A stretch of DNA of 64,000 nt from NCBI GenBank assembly GCA_018830105.1, contig JAHJTC010000012.1, positions 1 through 64,000 on the forward strand, given 5' to 3'. Origin of the DNA: Bacteroidota bacterium. Its GTDB lineage: Bacteria > Bacteroidota > Bacteroidia > Bacteroidales > F082. This document shows positions 43,730 through 52,486 of the stretch, in pieces (position 1 is the stretch's first letter; each line of letters starts with the position of its first letter). The translations under genes were made by a program, and so were the position numbers. Below the pieces are notes generated by a model. The model ran no database searches, had not been told where the DNA came from, and worked only from the letters and a program-made list of their open reading frames with translations.

Positions 43730-45889
43730 ATGGAAAATGCAGCGATCAAAGAACTACATGAAACACTAAAAGTCTGGCCATACAACTGGACAGCTCTCGA
43801 AAAAGGTTATACTGACAAAGTATTGCATATTAACCTATCAGAGAACGCAATTCTTGAAAAAACTGTTCCGGCTGAGGTTAAAGAGAAATTTATTGGAGGC
43901 AGAGGCTATGGACTGCGTTATTTATGGGATGCTACCAAACCGAACACCAAATGGAACGATCCGGAGAATGAAATCGTAATTTCTTCGGGGCCAATCGGAG
44001 GCATCACCCAGTATTCGGGTACAGGCAAATCAATCTGCGTTTCCATTTCACCACAGACTGATTCAGTGATGGACAGTAACGTAGGTGGTTTTTTCGGCCC
44101 ATTTTTAAAGTTTTCGGGCTTTGATGCCATCGAACTTCAAGGCAAAGCTACAGAGGATGTCATCGTTTTTATCGACGGTGTAAATCATAAAGTAGAAATA
44201 CTGAAAGCTCCGGCAGAGCCAATTGACAGCCATGTGCTGGCCGAAATGCTCACTGAAATGTATGCCGATGACGAAAAAGACAAAAAGAATATTGCTGTAG
44301 TTTCTGCAGGAACAGCAGCTGATCATTCGTTGATCGGGATGCTCAACTTCAGCTTTTATGATCCAAAACGTAAACTGGTTCGCCTGAAACAGGCCGGCCG
44401 CGGTGGTATAGGAACAGTTTTCAGAGATAAAAAAATTAAAGCGCTGGTAGCCAAAATACCCGGCGTAAAAGGCAACCTGAATAATGTTGTTGATTTGAAA
44501 GCCATCATGGAGCGTGGACAGCGATTCAACCGCGAAATGCGTGAACTTGACGACAAACAGGCTGAAATGCGCACCAAAGGCACAGCACACCTCACCAACA
44601 TCATGAATGATTATGACCTGTTGCCGGTAAACAATTTCAAATATGGCAGCCATCCCGATGCCTACAAAATACACAGTGAAGTCTGGAAATCACGCTTCAC
44701 ACAAGGTATTCCTGATGGTTGCTGGATTGGGTGTAATATGGCCTGCGCCAAAGGTGTTGATAATTATCTGCTTCGCACCGGCCCTTACGCCAATCAGAAG
44801 GTGATTGTTGATGGCCCGGAATATGAAACAGCCTCTTCGCTGGGATCTATCGCCGGAATATTCAACCCTGACTTTACCATCGAAGCCAACTTCTATTGCG
44901 ATACCTATGGTATTTGTACAATCACCTGGGGAACTATCCTCGGATTTGTTATGGAATGCTACGAAAATGGTATCCTCAACGAAGAACGAACAGGCGGCCT
45001 CAAACTTAACTTTGGCAATGCTGATGACGCCATGACCCTGTTGCACCAATTAGCAAAAGGCGAAGGTTTTGGCAAGATTGCTGGTCGCGGAGTACGTAAA
45101 CTCAAAGAAATGTTTATTGAAAATGGTTGGGGCGATCCTCAATTTATCAATGATATCGGCATGGAAAACAAGGGATTGGAATATTCCCAGTATGTTTCCA
45201 AAGAATCTCTGGCACAGCAGGGAGGCTATGCTTTGACGAACAAAGGACCACAACACGATGAGGCCTGGCTGATCTTTATGGATATGGTGAATAACCAAAT
45301 TCCTTCGTTTGAAGATAAAGCTGAAGCCTTACATTATTTTCCAATGTTCAGAACCTGGTTTGGATTGGTTGGTCTCTGCAAGCTTCCATGGAATGATGTG
45401 GAGCCGGAAAGCAATGCCGAAGCCGATGAACCAGCAAAAGTTCCGGAGCATGTGGACAACTATGTAACGATTTACAAAGCCGTTACCGGAAAACCAATTG
45501 ATAAGGAAGAAATGATTCGTCAATCAGAACGCGTGTATAATTTCCAGCGGATTTTCAACCTGCGTCGTGGTTATGGAACACGCCAGTTTGATGCGCAACC
45601 TTATCGTGCTGCCGGTCCTGTAACCGTTGAAGAATATGAATCACGCGCCGACCGCTACGATAAACAGCTGCTTGAAGTTATTGGCTGGAATCCGGAAGGA
45701 AAAACTACTGAAGAAAAAATGGCCAAACATCGTGCCTACCGCGAAGACCGCTATGAACAGCTATTGGATGCCGTGTATAAAAGGCGTGGCTGGACCAAAA
45801 ACGGTGTGCCAAAAATTGAACATCTCAAAAACCTGGGAATGGATTTGCCCGAACTTGTTGAATTGGTCAAGCCCTATCAGGAAGATTAA
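43730..45889 (+). CDS. aldehyde:ferredoxin oxidoreductase family (tungsten pterin) protein
   Basis: The 719-residue AOR-family enzyme probably oxidises an aldehyde to its acid with ferredoxin as acceptor. Key features are the bis-pterin-binding IGGRGYGLRYL, SSGPIGG and GTGKSICVSISPQ, and QAGRGGIGTV. The 4Fe-4S ligands are Cys331, Cys335 and Cys339 plus the late Cys550 in GLVGLCKLPW. The first spacing is C-x3-C-x3-C rather than the classical C-x2-C-x3-C. It is longer than Pyrococcus AOR (~605) owing to N- and C-terminal extensions, the latter about 100 charged residues. The metal is most likely tungsten, by family. A divergent ThiF/ThiS pair is upstream and two terminators are downstream. Confidence 0.9.
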   Translation: MENAAIKELHETLKVWPYNWTALEKGYTDKVLHINLSENAILEKTVPAEVKEKFIGGRGYGLRYLWDATKPNTKWNDPENEIVISSGPIGGITQYSGTGKSICVSISPQTDSVMDSNVGGFFGPFLKFSGFDAIELQGKATEDVIVFIDGVNHKVEILKAPAEPIDSHVLAEMLTEMYADDEKDKKNIAVVSAGTAADHSLIGMLNFSFYDPKRKLVRLKQAGRGGIGTVFRDKKIKALVAKIPGVKGNLNNVVDLKAIMERGQRFNREMRELDDKQAEMRTKGTAHLTNIMNDYDLLPVNNFKYGSHPDAYKIHSEVWKSRFTQGIPDGCWIGCNMACAKGVDNYLLRTGPYANQKVIVDGPEYETASSLGSIAGIFNPDFTIEANFYCDTYGICTITWGTILGFVMECYENGILNEERTGGLKLNFGNADDAMTLLHQLAKGEGFGKIAGRGVRKLKEMFIENGWGDPQFINDIGMENKGLEYSQYVSKESLAQQGGYALTNKGPQHDEAWLIFMDMVNNQIPSFEDKAEALHYFPMFRTWFGLVGLCKLPWNDVEPESNAEADEPAKVPEHVDNYVTIYKAVTGKPIDKEEMIRQSERVYNFQRIFNLRRGYGTRQFDAQPYRAAGPVTVEEYESRADRYDKQLLEVIGWNPEGKTTEEKMAKHRAYREDRYEQLLDAVYKRRGWTKNGVPKIEHLKNLGMDLPELVELVKPYQED

Positions 45890-45921
45890 ACTGATTAAGT
45901 TGAATACCAGAGCCTTGAAGC

Positions 45922-45948
45922 CTTCCCCATGTGGGAAGGTTTTTTTTA
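45922..45948 (+). terminator. terminator of the AOR gene
   Basis: The stem CCTTCCC/GGGAAGG and loop CATGT are followed by eight T residues. Confidence 0.85.
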
Positions 45949-45982
45949 TTTAAGACGATATTGTTTTACCCCAAGTGAAGGA

Positions 45983-46014
45983 AGCCACACAAACCAAACT
46001 GTGCGGCTTTTATT
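45983..46014 (+). terminator. second, tandem terminator-like hairpin
   Basis: The stem AGCC-A-CAC/GTG-C-GGCT (one mismatch) with a 10-base loop is followed by TTTATTT. It lies within an upstream in-frame extension of the next gene, supporting a later start for that gene. Confidence 0.5.
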
Positions 46015-46118
46015 TCAACCATTTCTGTGTTATCGACAAAAATAAATCTCAAATCATTGCAGTTTTCGGATTGATGCCGTACTTTAGCACCTTATTCATC
46101 ATCAATTTTGAAGGCCTT

Positions 46119-47114
46119 ATGATTGATTTAAAAACCACTTACCTCGGATTGGAACTCAAGAGTCCGATTATTGCAGCCAGTTCTGGCTTTACAGATAGTA
46201 TTTCAAAGCTTAAACAGCTTGAGCAGCATGGAGCAGGTGCTGTGGTTTTAAAGTCTCTTTTCGAAGAAGAAATCACGCATGAATACGATCATACCATTCG
46301 TGAAGAAGCTGATAAAACAGGTCGTGAGGAATTCCTGGATTACCTGGATGTACGTATTCGGCAAGAAAATCTGGAAAAATATACACGCCTCATCAAACAA
46401 GCCAAAAGTGAACTTAGTATTCCCGTAATAGCCTCTGTCAATTGCCGGACGGCTTACGAATGGATTACCTTTACTTCTGAAATTGAAAAAGCCGGCGCTG
46501 ATGCCTTGGAGCTCAATGTCTTCGTAATGCCTTCCAACCTGGAAAACAGCAGTGAAGACAATGAAAAAATCTATTTTGAAATTATCAGACAGGTCAAAAA
46601 ACAAGTCACTATTCCAGTCGTACTCAAAATCAGCTACTATTTCTCTAATTTAGCAAAGATGATTACCGACTTGTCTCATTCAGGAATTGATGGGCTAGTG
46701 CTGTTTAATCGCTTTTTTAGTCCCGATTTCGACCTTGAAAAGCTGGAAGTAATACCTTCTCATGTCTTGAGTCAGCCGGGCGAGTTGGCCATGCCTTTGC
46801 GCTGGATTGCACTTATGCACGGCCACATTGATTGTGACATCTCGGCATCCACAGGCGTTTCAGATGGTAATGCAGCGATCAAGCTTTTGTTGGCAGGAGC
46901 TCAAACTGTGCAGGTTGCCAGCGCATTGTATCGACATGGGGCACAATACCTTGATGTGATGCACCACGAACTTAGCAGCTGGATGGAAAGCCACAACTTT
47001 GAAAAAATTAGCGACTTTAGAGGTAAACTCAGTCAGAAAAAACATAGTCGCCCCGACATCTTCGAACGTGTCCAGTTTATGCGTTACTTCAGTGATAAAG
47101 AAAGTATGATATGA
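46119..47114 (+). CDS. dihydroorotate dehydrogenase-like protein
   Basis: The 331-residue FMN-type TIM-barrel protein is related to PyrD. It shows MIDLKTTYLGLELKSPIIAA (family start), GAGAVVLKSLFEEEI, SVNCRTAYEW, GADALELNVF, VVLKISYYF, GLVLFNRFF and STGVSDGNAAIKLLLAGAQTVQVASA near the phosphate-binding end. It resembles the 'dihydroorotate dehydrogenase-like' group, which is not the pyrimidine enzyme in many anaerobes. The frame is open 144 bases further upstream, but it contains a terminator-like hairpin; ATG 46119 gives the canonical N-terminus. It overlaps the LOG gene by 4 bases. Confidence 0.88.
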   Translation: MIDLKTTYLGLELKSPIIAASSGFTDSISKLKQLEQHGAGAVVLKSLFEEEITHEYDHTIREEADKTGREEFLDYLDVRIRQENLEKYTRLIKQAKSELSIPVIASVNCRTAYEWITFTSEIEKAGADALELNVFVMPSNLENSSEDNEKIYFEIIRQVKKQVTIPVVLKISYYFSNLAKMITDLSHSGIDGLVLFNRFFSPDFDLEKLEVIPSHVLSQPGELAMPLRWIALMHGHIDCDISASTGVSDGNAAIKLLLAGAQTVQVASALYRHGAQYLDVMHHELSSWMESHNFEKISDFRGKLSQKKHSRPDIFERVQFMRYFSDKESMI

Positions 47115-47821
47115 ACCAAAACGACGAAAAGGAAATTAGGAAAGCGTTTAAGTCCAAGAATTGGAACGAAATAAAATCAAACGATTCCTGGTCAGTTTTT
47201 AAGATCATGTCGGAATTTGTAGATGGCTACGAGAAGCTTGCCCGCATCGGCCCCTGTGTTGCAATTTTTGGATCAGCGCGCACCAAGCCAGACAATCCAT
47301 ATTACCGACTTACAGAAGAAATTGCATACCTGCTTACCAAAAAAGGCTTTGGGATCATCACAGGAGGCGGCCCCGGAATCATGGAAGCCGGTAATAAAGG
47401 CGCACACTTTGCCGGCGGAAAGAGTGTAGGCGTAAATATTGAACTGCCTTTCGAGCAACGCCCCAATCCTTTTATCGATCCTGACAAATTTCTTGAATTC
47501 GATTACTTTTTTGTGCGCAAAGTTATGTTCATGCGCTACTCGCAAGGCTATATCGTTTTACCTGGTGGCTTTGGAACATTGGATGAATTGTTCGAAGCTA
47601 TCACCTTAATCCAAACCCAGAAACTCGTGAAGTTTCCCATTGTAATGGTTGGAAAAAAATATTGGGAAGGCCTGATTGACTGGATAAAACAACGCATGCT
47701 TGAGGAGGGAAATATTCACGAAGACGATCTTGAAATTTTCCGACTGGTTGATACAGCAGAGGATGCCGTTGCCATCATCGAAGAGTTTTACAGGAAGTAC
47801 GCACTCAAGCCCAACTTCTGA
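47111..47821 (+). CDS. LOG family protein (nucleotide 5'-monophosphate nucleosidase-like)
   Basis: The 236-residue Rossmann protein of the LOG/TIGR00730 group has the signature ITGGGPGIMEAGNKGAH (PGGxGxxxE-type motif near residues 94-110) and PGGFGTLDELFEAIT. LOG proteins release nucleobases from cytokinin ribotides or purine/pyrimidine nucleotides. Start ATG 47111 lies in the DHOD-like gene's end (4-base overlap) and its stop overlaps the next ATG (TGATG), so all three are translationally coupled. Confidence 0.92.
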   Translation: MNQNDEKEIRKAFKSKNWNEIKSNDSWSVFKIMSEFVDGYEKLARIGPCVAIFGSARTKPDNPYYRLTEEIAYLLTKKGFGIITGGGPGIMEAGNKGAHFAGGKSVGVNIELPFEQRPNPFIDPDKFLEFDYFFVRKVMFMRYSQGYIVLPGGFGTLDELFEAITLIQTQKLVKFPIVMVGKKYWEGLIDWIKQRMLEEGNIHEDDLEIFRLVDTAEDAVAIIEEFYRKYALKPNF

Positions 47822-48249
47822 TGCATATTGTTGAGCTCCCGTTTCAATTAATCAGCATCGAAGGTGATGGGTATCATATCATGGTCAATGGAAAAATCAA
47901 TGGATTGGATGCACGGTTTTTAGTTGACACCGGCGCCTCACGCACAGTTTTTGATATCGAGGGCATCAAAAAGTTTGTGCCTGAACCCGAATTCTTGGAA
48001 AATGAGAAACTGTCTACAGGTTTAGGAACCAACGAAATGCCTTCGATGGTAGTGGAAATCGATAAATTAAGTTTTGGTGAGGCTTTTATTGAATACTATA
48101 CAGCTATTGCTATTGATTTAAAACATGTTCATTTTTCGTATCAAAACTTGGGCCTGCCTCCTATTGATGGTGTTCTTGGAGGTGATTTACTTGTAAGATT
48201 CAGGAGTGTAATCAACTACAAAACCAGGAAGATAAAATTTTACGATTAG
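47821..48249 (+). CDS. retropepsin-like aspartic protease
   Basis: The 142-residue protein has the aspartyl protease motif LDARFLVDTGASRTVFD (catalytic Asp in DTGA) and the later GVLGGDLLVRF flap-type motif. The single-domain size would require a homodimer. It lacks a signal peptide or anchor, so it should be cytoplasmic. It is the third gene of the overlapping operon with the LOG protein and DHOD-like protein; the link between these three activities is unknown. Confidence 0.88.
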   Translation: MHIVELPFQLISIEGDGYHIMVNGKINGLDARFLVDTGASRTVFDIEGIKKFVPEPEFLENEKLSTGLGTNEMPSMVVEIDKLSFGEAFIEYYTAIAIDLKHVHFSYQNLGLPPIDGVLGGDLLVRFRSVINYKTRKIKFYD

Positions 48250-48263
48250 CCCATTTTCTCGTT

Positions 48264-50489
48264 TTAACGGATCTTTACAAAAGCTTTGGAACTCACAAAA
48301 TCCGGATGAATAATTTGCAGGGTATAAATGCCGGCAGGCAAACGCATCAAGTCGATGCTGATCCGCTTGTTGCCAACAGTTTTTTTAGCATTAAACTTCA
48401 ATTGACCGGCACTATTGAAGATTTTTATGTTTATTACTGACTGTTCTCCCAAAGGAACTTCAAGCTGCAAAATATCCCGCACAGGATTAGGCTGTAACCG
48501 AATATTGACCGACAGGCTCTGATGCGCTACTCCCGGGAGTATTTCTGCCGTTTGATTAAACAACTCTATTCCTCCGCTGTAATTGCCTATAAACAACCCG
48601 GAAAGCGCTCTGTCAGCCGCTTTAATAACAGCAGCTGTGGTGCGCATTCCGCGATCAGCAGCTGATAACGGAAAACCAAAAATACTTTCAAAGCGGTTTG
48701 ATGCTGCAAAAACACCATCCAGATTTTCGTTAATATCCTCGAAAAGGTATAGCTTTCCCTGTTCTGAACCAACCAGTAAAAGGATTTCGCCTGTCTGCCT
48801 TTTAAAAAAATGCGGGGTACTATAGCCATCATACGAGATGTTAAAATCCGTTATATTAACACCTCCCAAAAAGTCAGTAACAAACTCGAATTCAATACCA
48901 TTATCCAAACTCACCCCTTTGTAATAACTGATTTTACCGTTCCTGTTGCCAATAATTAAATCTGTGAACCCGTCTTCATCCAGATCGAAAAGTTGGGGTG
49001 CAGACCACTCACCAACATCAATTTCCTGAAAGAAATCATCTGCAACCAAAAAACTTCCGTCATTAAGCTGCTGAATATAAATCAAGCTACCACTAGCATT
49101 TCCAACAAGCAAATCCATAAGCCCGTCATTATTAAGATCAGCAGCTGCAGGCGCAAGACCGCGCAGGTTTCTGGAAAACAGGCCACCCAAATCATTGTTT
49201 TCCAAGCGGTAAACAGGAGCCTCTGCAGTTCCTGTTTGACGATAAAAAGACAATTGAGCACGTTGTCTGGAGTGTAGTGTCCCCTGTTCGTACCACGAAA
49301 ACTGATAGCTCCCAATATTCCCAATAATCAAATCATCCAGCCCATCACCATCCATATCAGCCAGCAAAGGGAAAGCGCCCGACCCAACATCCAACATATC
49401 CTCCTGAAGAAAATCCTTTTGATGCAGTCTGAAATCCGGCTCAGTTTCACTGCCTTCATTTAAATACAACCAAATGCTGTTTCTATTCTCGGTCACCTCA
49501 TAATTTGGATCAAAAGGAGAAACCAGCATATCAGTTAGCCCGTCGTTATTGATATCGAAAAAAAATGGCAACGGCATCGAAAACAACCTTACCGGCGTGC
49601 TATATGACGGAAAAGACGTATCCTGACTGACCATCAAAGCCGCTTCAAGCGTGCCTCCATTCCAAAACATGGTGATGCCCGGGTAGTCCACATCAGCCAG
49701 CAGCAATTCGGGCAAGCCATCATTATTTAGATCGCGAATGCCAAAGGTAGCACCCCGATGCCTGTTTTGCCTACCAGAGTTTAGGGTTTGCTGATTGAAC
49801 AAGCAAGTATCCAGGTACATTTCATTATTCTCTTCGTTTTCGGCTACACGCCCCCAGCAAAAATCAGTTCGCATAAAATCCAGGGAGTCAGCATGACCAT
49901 ATTTCTCCATAGAAAGATTGGTGTGCAGCTCAATAAAAGTGCCGAGAGACCAAAAGCTAAGAATATCCAAATCACCATCCTGATCAATATCTATGATTGC
50001 GGGATAATCAGCATTCGTTGCCAGGATATTCACATAACCGGCACCTTGCATCGAAGTAAGGTAAGGCGCTACTACCAATTCAAAAGAGGGTGGATAAGTG
50101 CCCTTATGCCGGTAAACTTTAATACCTGCCCAGCCGGGAGAATAAGTAAAAATATCCTCAAAGCCATCACCATCATAATCCTCAAACAATACCCATTCTG
50201 AAAATTGCGGAAAACTACTCACAAATTCCGGAGCCCATTGATAACTGATCTCATCAAAGCCTCCTTTGTTCAGGTAGCAGCTTAGTCTGTTTCCGCGCCG
50301 ATCGAAAACCACCAAATCTTTTGCGCCATCACCATCCATATCCAGGCGACCAAACTGGCAAGCATCAAAGCCTCCCGCCCAGGGATACTCCAACTCACCT
50401 GCTGCTTGGTTTTTAACGGCGATCTGAGAAATGACAACCTGACTAAATGAAAATAAAAAAAGCGTTATCAATAAAAAAAAGCGGCTCAT
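48264..50489 (-). CDS. FG-GAP/VCBS repeat protein with T9SS sorting domain
   Basis: The 741-residue exported protein has a signal peptide (about 1-22) and at least nine FG-GAP-type blades of the form D-x-D-x-DG-x-x-DLV, e.g. DMDGDGAKDLVVFDRRGN, DYDGDGFEDIFTYS and DLNNDGLMDLLVGN, typical of calcium-binding beta-propellers. The last ~75 residues are a type A T9SS sorting domain starting LQPNPVRDILQLEVP and ending SKAFVKIR. The protein is expected on the cell surface or in the medium; its binding partner is unknown. It has its own promoter and is divergent from the response regulator. Confidence 0.92.
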   Translation of the reverse strand: MSRFFLLITLFLFSFSQVVISQIAVKNQAAGELEYPWAGGFDACQFGRLDMDGDGAKDLVVFDRRGNRLSCYLNKGGFDEISYQWAPEFVSSFPQFSEWVLFEDYDGDGFEDIFTYSPGWAGIKVYRHKGTYPPSFELVVAPYLTSMQGAGYVNILATNADYPAIIDIDQDGDLDILSFWSLGTFIELHTNLSMEKYGHADSLDFMRTDFCWGRVAENEENNEMYLDTCLFNQQTLNSGRQNRHRGATFGIRDLNNDGLPELLLADVDYPGITMFWNGGTLEAALMVSQDTSFPSYSTPVRLFSMPLPFFFDINNDGLTDMLVSPFDPNYEVTENRNSIWLYLNEGSETEPDFRLHQKDFLQEDMLDVGSGAFPLLADMDGDGLDDLIIGNIGSYQFSWYEQGTLHSRQRAQLSFYRQTGTAEAPVYRLENNDLGGLFSRNLRGLAPAAADLNNDGLMDLLVGNASGSLIYIQQLNDGSFLVADDFFQEIDVGEWSAPQLFDLDEDGFTDLIIGNRNGKISYYKGVSLDNGIEFEFVTDFLGGVNITDFNISYDGYSTPHFFKRQTGEILLLVGSEQGKLYLFEDINENLDGVFAASNRFESIFGFPLSAADRGMRTTAAVIKAADRALSGLFIGNYSGGIELFNQTAEILPGVAHQSLSVNIRLQPNPVRDILQLEVPLGEQSVINIKIFNSAGQLKFNAKKTVGNKRISIDLMRLPAGIYTLQIIHPDFVSSKAFVKIR

Positions 50490-50508
50490 TGGGTTTGACT
50501 TGAAGTTT

Positions 50509-50516
50509 CAAAGTTA
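50509..50516 (-). promoter_or_regulatory. -7 promoter element (TAACTTTG) of the FG-GAP gene
   Basis: It is an exact minus-strand match, 19 bases before the ATG. Confidence 0.55.
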
Positions 50517-50597
50517 CGAAACATGTTTGATTTTCTATTGATCTGAAATCCGGTATAAGTGAACAAAATTGAATAATTTAGCCAAAAAGTCAAAACT

Positions 50598-51761
50598 ATG
50601 CCACGACTATTGATTATTGACGATGAACAAAGCATTCGGCGCACCTTACGTGAGATTTTAGAATATGAAAAATATCAGGTTGACGATGTCGAAACAGGTA
50701 TGGATGCCCTTCAACTTCTCAAAGAACAAGATTTTGATGTGATCTTATGCGACATCAAAATGCCCGAAATGGATGGCATCGAAACTTTGGAGGCCATAAA
50801 ATTGCTGACAGACTGTCCGGTTATTATGATTTCGGGGCACGGCACCATTGAAACAGCTGTTGAAGCCATCAAAAAAGGAGCCTATGACTACATCTCCAAG
50901 CCTCCGGATTTGAACCGATTACTGATCACCATCAAAAATGCCCTCGATAAATCACAGCTGCTTACCGAAACCAAAGCACTCAAAAAAGTGGTGAGTAAGC
51001 ATAATCAAATGATTGGGCAATCTGACGCGATGGAAGAAATCAGGGACATGATTCAAAAAGTGGCTCCCACAGCTGCAAGGGTATTGATTATTGGTGAAAA
51101 TGGTACAGGAAAAGAGCTTGTAGCCCGACAGCTGCATGAACTCAGCAGCAGGGCTCATGCACCATTTATTGAAGTAAACTGCGCTGCAATTCCATCAGAA
51201 TTAATTGAAAGCCAGCTGTTTGGTCATGAAAAGGGGGCTTTCACTTCGGCTATCAAACAGCGTAAAGGCGATTTTGAATTAGCACATGGTGGGACACTCT
51301 TTCTGGATGAGATTGGTGATATGAGCTTGTCTGCTCAGGCCAAAGTTTTAAGGGCATTGCAGGAAAACAAAATTACCCGTGTTGGCGGAGAAAAAGAAAT
51401 ACAGGTGGATGTGCGTATCATCGCGGCCACCAATAAAAACCTGAAAGAAGAGATAGAAAAGGGTAGGTTCAGGGAAGACCTCTACCATCGCATCAGCGTG
51501 ATCGTGATCAAAGTAGCGCCATTGCGCGAGCGTACTGATGATATTCCTTTGCTTGTTGAGCACTTCATCCAATTGAGTTGTGAGAAAATGGGCAAGCCTA
51601 TTCCTGAAATTACAGCAGCTGCCCTGGCAGAAATGAGACAATATAAGTGGACCGGCAACATCAGGGAGTTGCACAATGCTTTGGAACGCCTTGTTATTTT
51701 AGGCGGATCGCCCATTGATGAAGACAGCGTGAAAAAGCTTGCCCGTCCACTAAACAATTGA
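50598..51761 (+). CDS. sigma-54-activator-type response regulator lacking a DNA-binding domain
   Basis: The 387-residue protein has a receiver domain (DDE at 8-10, phospho-acceptor Asp52, Lys101) and an AAA+ domain with Walker A GENGTGKE, Walker B GGTLFLDEIGD and the R-finger region. In the sigma-54 contact loop GAFTGA is replaced by GAFTSA (213-218). The protein ends straight after the AAA+ helical part (VKKLARPLNN) with no Fis-type helix-turn-helix, so it may act from solution on sigma-54 promoters or work otherwise. A TAATTTAG at 50574-50581 is a near-match promoter. ssrA follows. Confidence 0.93.
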   Translation: MPRLLIIDDEQSIRRTLREILEYEKYQVDDVETGMDALQLLKEQDFDVILCDIKMPEMDGIETLEAIKLLTDCPVIMISGHGTIETAVEAIKKGAYDYISKPPDLNRLLITIKNALDKSQLLTETKALKKVVSKHNQMIGQSDAMEEIRDMIQKVAPTAARVLIIGENGTGKELVARQLHELSSRAHAPFIEVNCAAIPSELIESQLFGHEKGAFTSAIKQRKGDFELAHGGTLFLDEIGDMSLSAQAKVLRALQENKITRVGGEKEIQVDVRIIAATNKNLKEEIEKGRFREDLYHRISVIVIKVAPLRERTDDIPLLVEHFIQLSCEKMGKPIPEITAAALAEMRQYKWTGNIRELHNALERLVILGGSPIDEDSVKKLARPLNN

Positions 51762-51788
51762 CAACCTGAGGTAATATTTGTATCTTTG
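51758..51788 (+). promoter_or_regulatory. ssrA promoter (TTG-N20-TATCTTTG)
   Basis: TTG at 51758-51760 overlaps the end of the response regulator gene; TATCTTTG is at 51781-51788. The mature tmRNA starts 49 bases after the element. Confidence 0.7.
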
Positions 51789-51792
51789 CACT

Positions 51793-51823
51793 CCTTTTTC
51801 GGCATGGTTTATGCAGAAAAAGG
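51793..51823 (+). ncRNA. hairpin in the precursor leader of tmRNA
   Basis: A stem CCTTTTTC/GAAAAAGG with an inner GCAT/ATGC pair (one mismatch between, 5-base loop) lies between the ssrA promoter and the mature 5' end. It may guide 5' processing by RNase P; no separate gene is implied. Confidence 0.45.
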
Positions 51824-51837
51824 CAGAGTAATCATTT

Positions 51838-52234
51838 GGGGCTGACTGGTTTTGACAGCAAGATGAATGGTTATGTAAGCATGCCGAGCCTTACGATGAC
51901 GCTCGTTAATCTTGATCGTACAATACAATTGGCGAAACTAACTACGCTCTCGCAGCGTAATCGAAGACTAGTAGATTACTGCTTCATCCCGGCACAAGGT
52001 GCCGGGACGAGACATCCCGCAGGTGGACATGCCTGATTCCGGCCTGATCACGGGGTGCTAATCAAACTCAGGATAGTCTTGTAATTGCTTCGCTTGCAAG
52101 GCAAAACAACAGAAGCTAAGTGGTTGATCAGGAGGTCTGTATCCTTACTACCAACGAAAATCAAGAACAGACTAAGCATGTAGAAAGCCTGATGGTTCCT
52201 TGTTTGGACGAGGGTTCGAGTCCCTCCAGCTCCA
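51838..52234 (+). ncRNA. ssrA: transfer-messenger RNA (tmRNA)
   Basis: This 397-base RNA frees stalled ribosomes. The 5' GGGGCTGACTGG and the 3' GGGTTCGAGTCCC T-arm form the tRNA-like domain; the acceptor arm pairs 51838-51844 with 52227-52233, and the discriminator is A. The tag frame at 51932-51961 reads GETNYALAA and a TAA stop, the standard Bacteroidota tag. The internal regions form the usual pseudoknots (not modelled). CCA is not encoded. Length is typical for one-piece tmRNA. Confidence 0.97.
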
Positions 52235-52246
52235 CAACAACAGCAG

Positions 52247-52296
52247 TGAGTGTGAGTCATGAGTCGCCAGACGCATGATTCACACTCATTTTTGTT
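52247..52296 (+). terminator. strong Rho-independent terminator of ssrA
   Basis: A 15-bp stem (52247-52261 with 52274-52288, one G-U) plus an inner GTC/GAC pair is followed by TTTTTGTTT. Confidence 0.93.
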
Positions 52297-52462
52297 TAAA
52301 AATCAATACGCACTCTCCAACTCAGCTTTCTCTTTTCTGCCAAGCTTGATAGGACAACTGCAAATCAGCTCAGAAGAGCAGTAGGTTCCTTCGATACTCA
52401 CACTTCTTTTTCGTCCGATAAAATATTATTCTGGACACCCTCACATCAAACTATACTTCCAT

Positions 52463-52470
52463 TAATTTTG
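52463..52470 (+). promoter_or_regulatory. -7 promoter element (TAATTTTG) of the antiporter gene
   Basis: It is an exact match, 17 bases before the ATG. Confidence 0.6.
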
Positions 52471-52486
52471 TAGCAAATTTCGCTTC

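Noticed and set aside
51836-52036. Plus-strand frame of 66 codons starting at the tmRNA 5' end
   Set aside because: It is the tmRNA read in the wrong frame. The only translated part of ssrA is the tag frame GETNYALAA.
52048-52260. Minus-strand frame of 70 codons with a cysteine run
   Set aside because: It lies entirely within ssrA and its terminator and is produced by the complement of the tRNA-like domain; it is not a gene.
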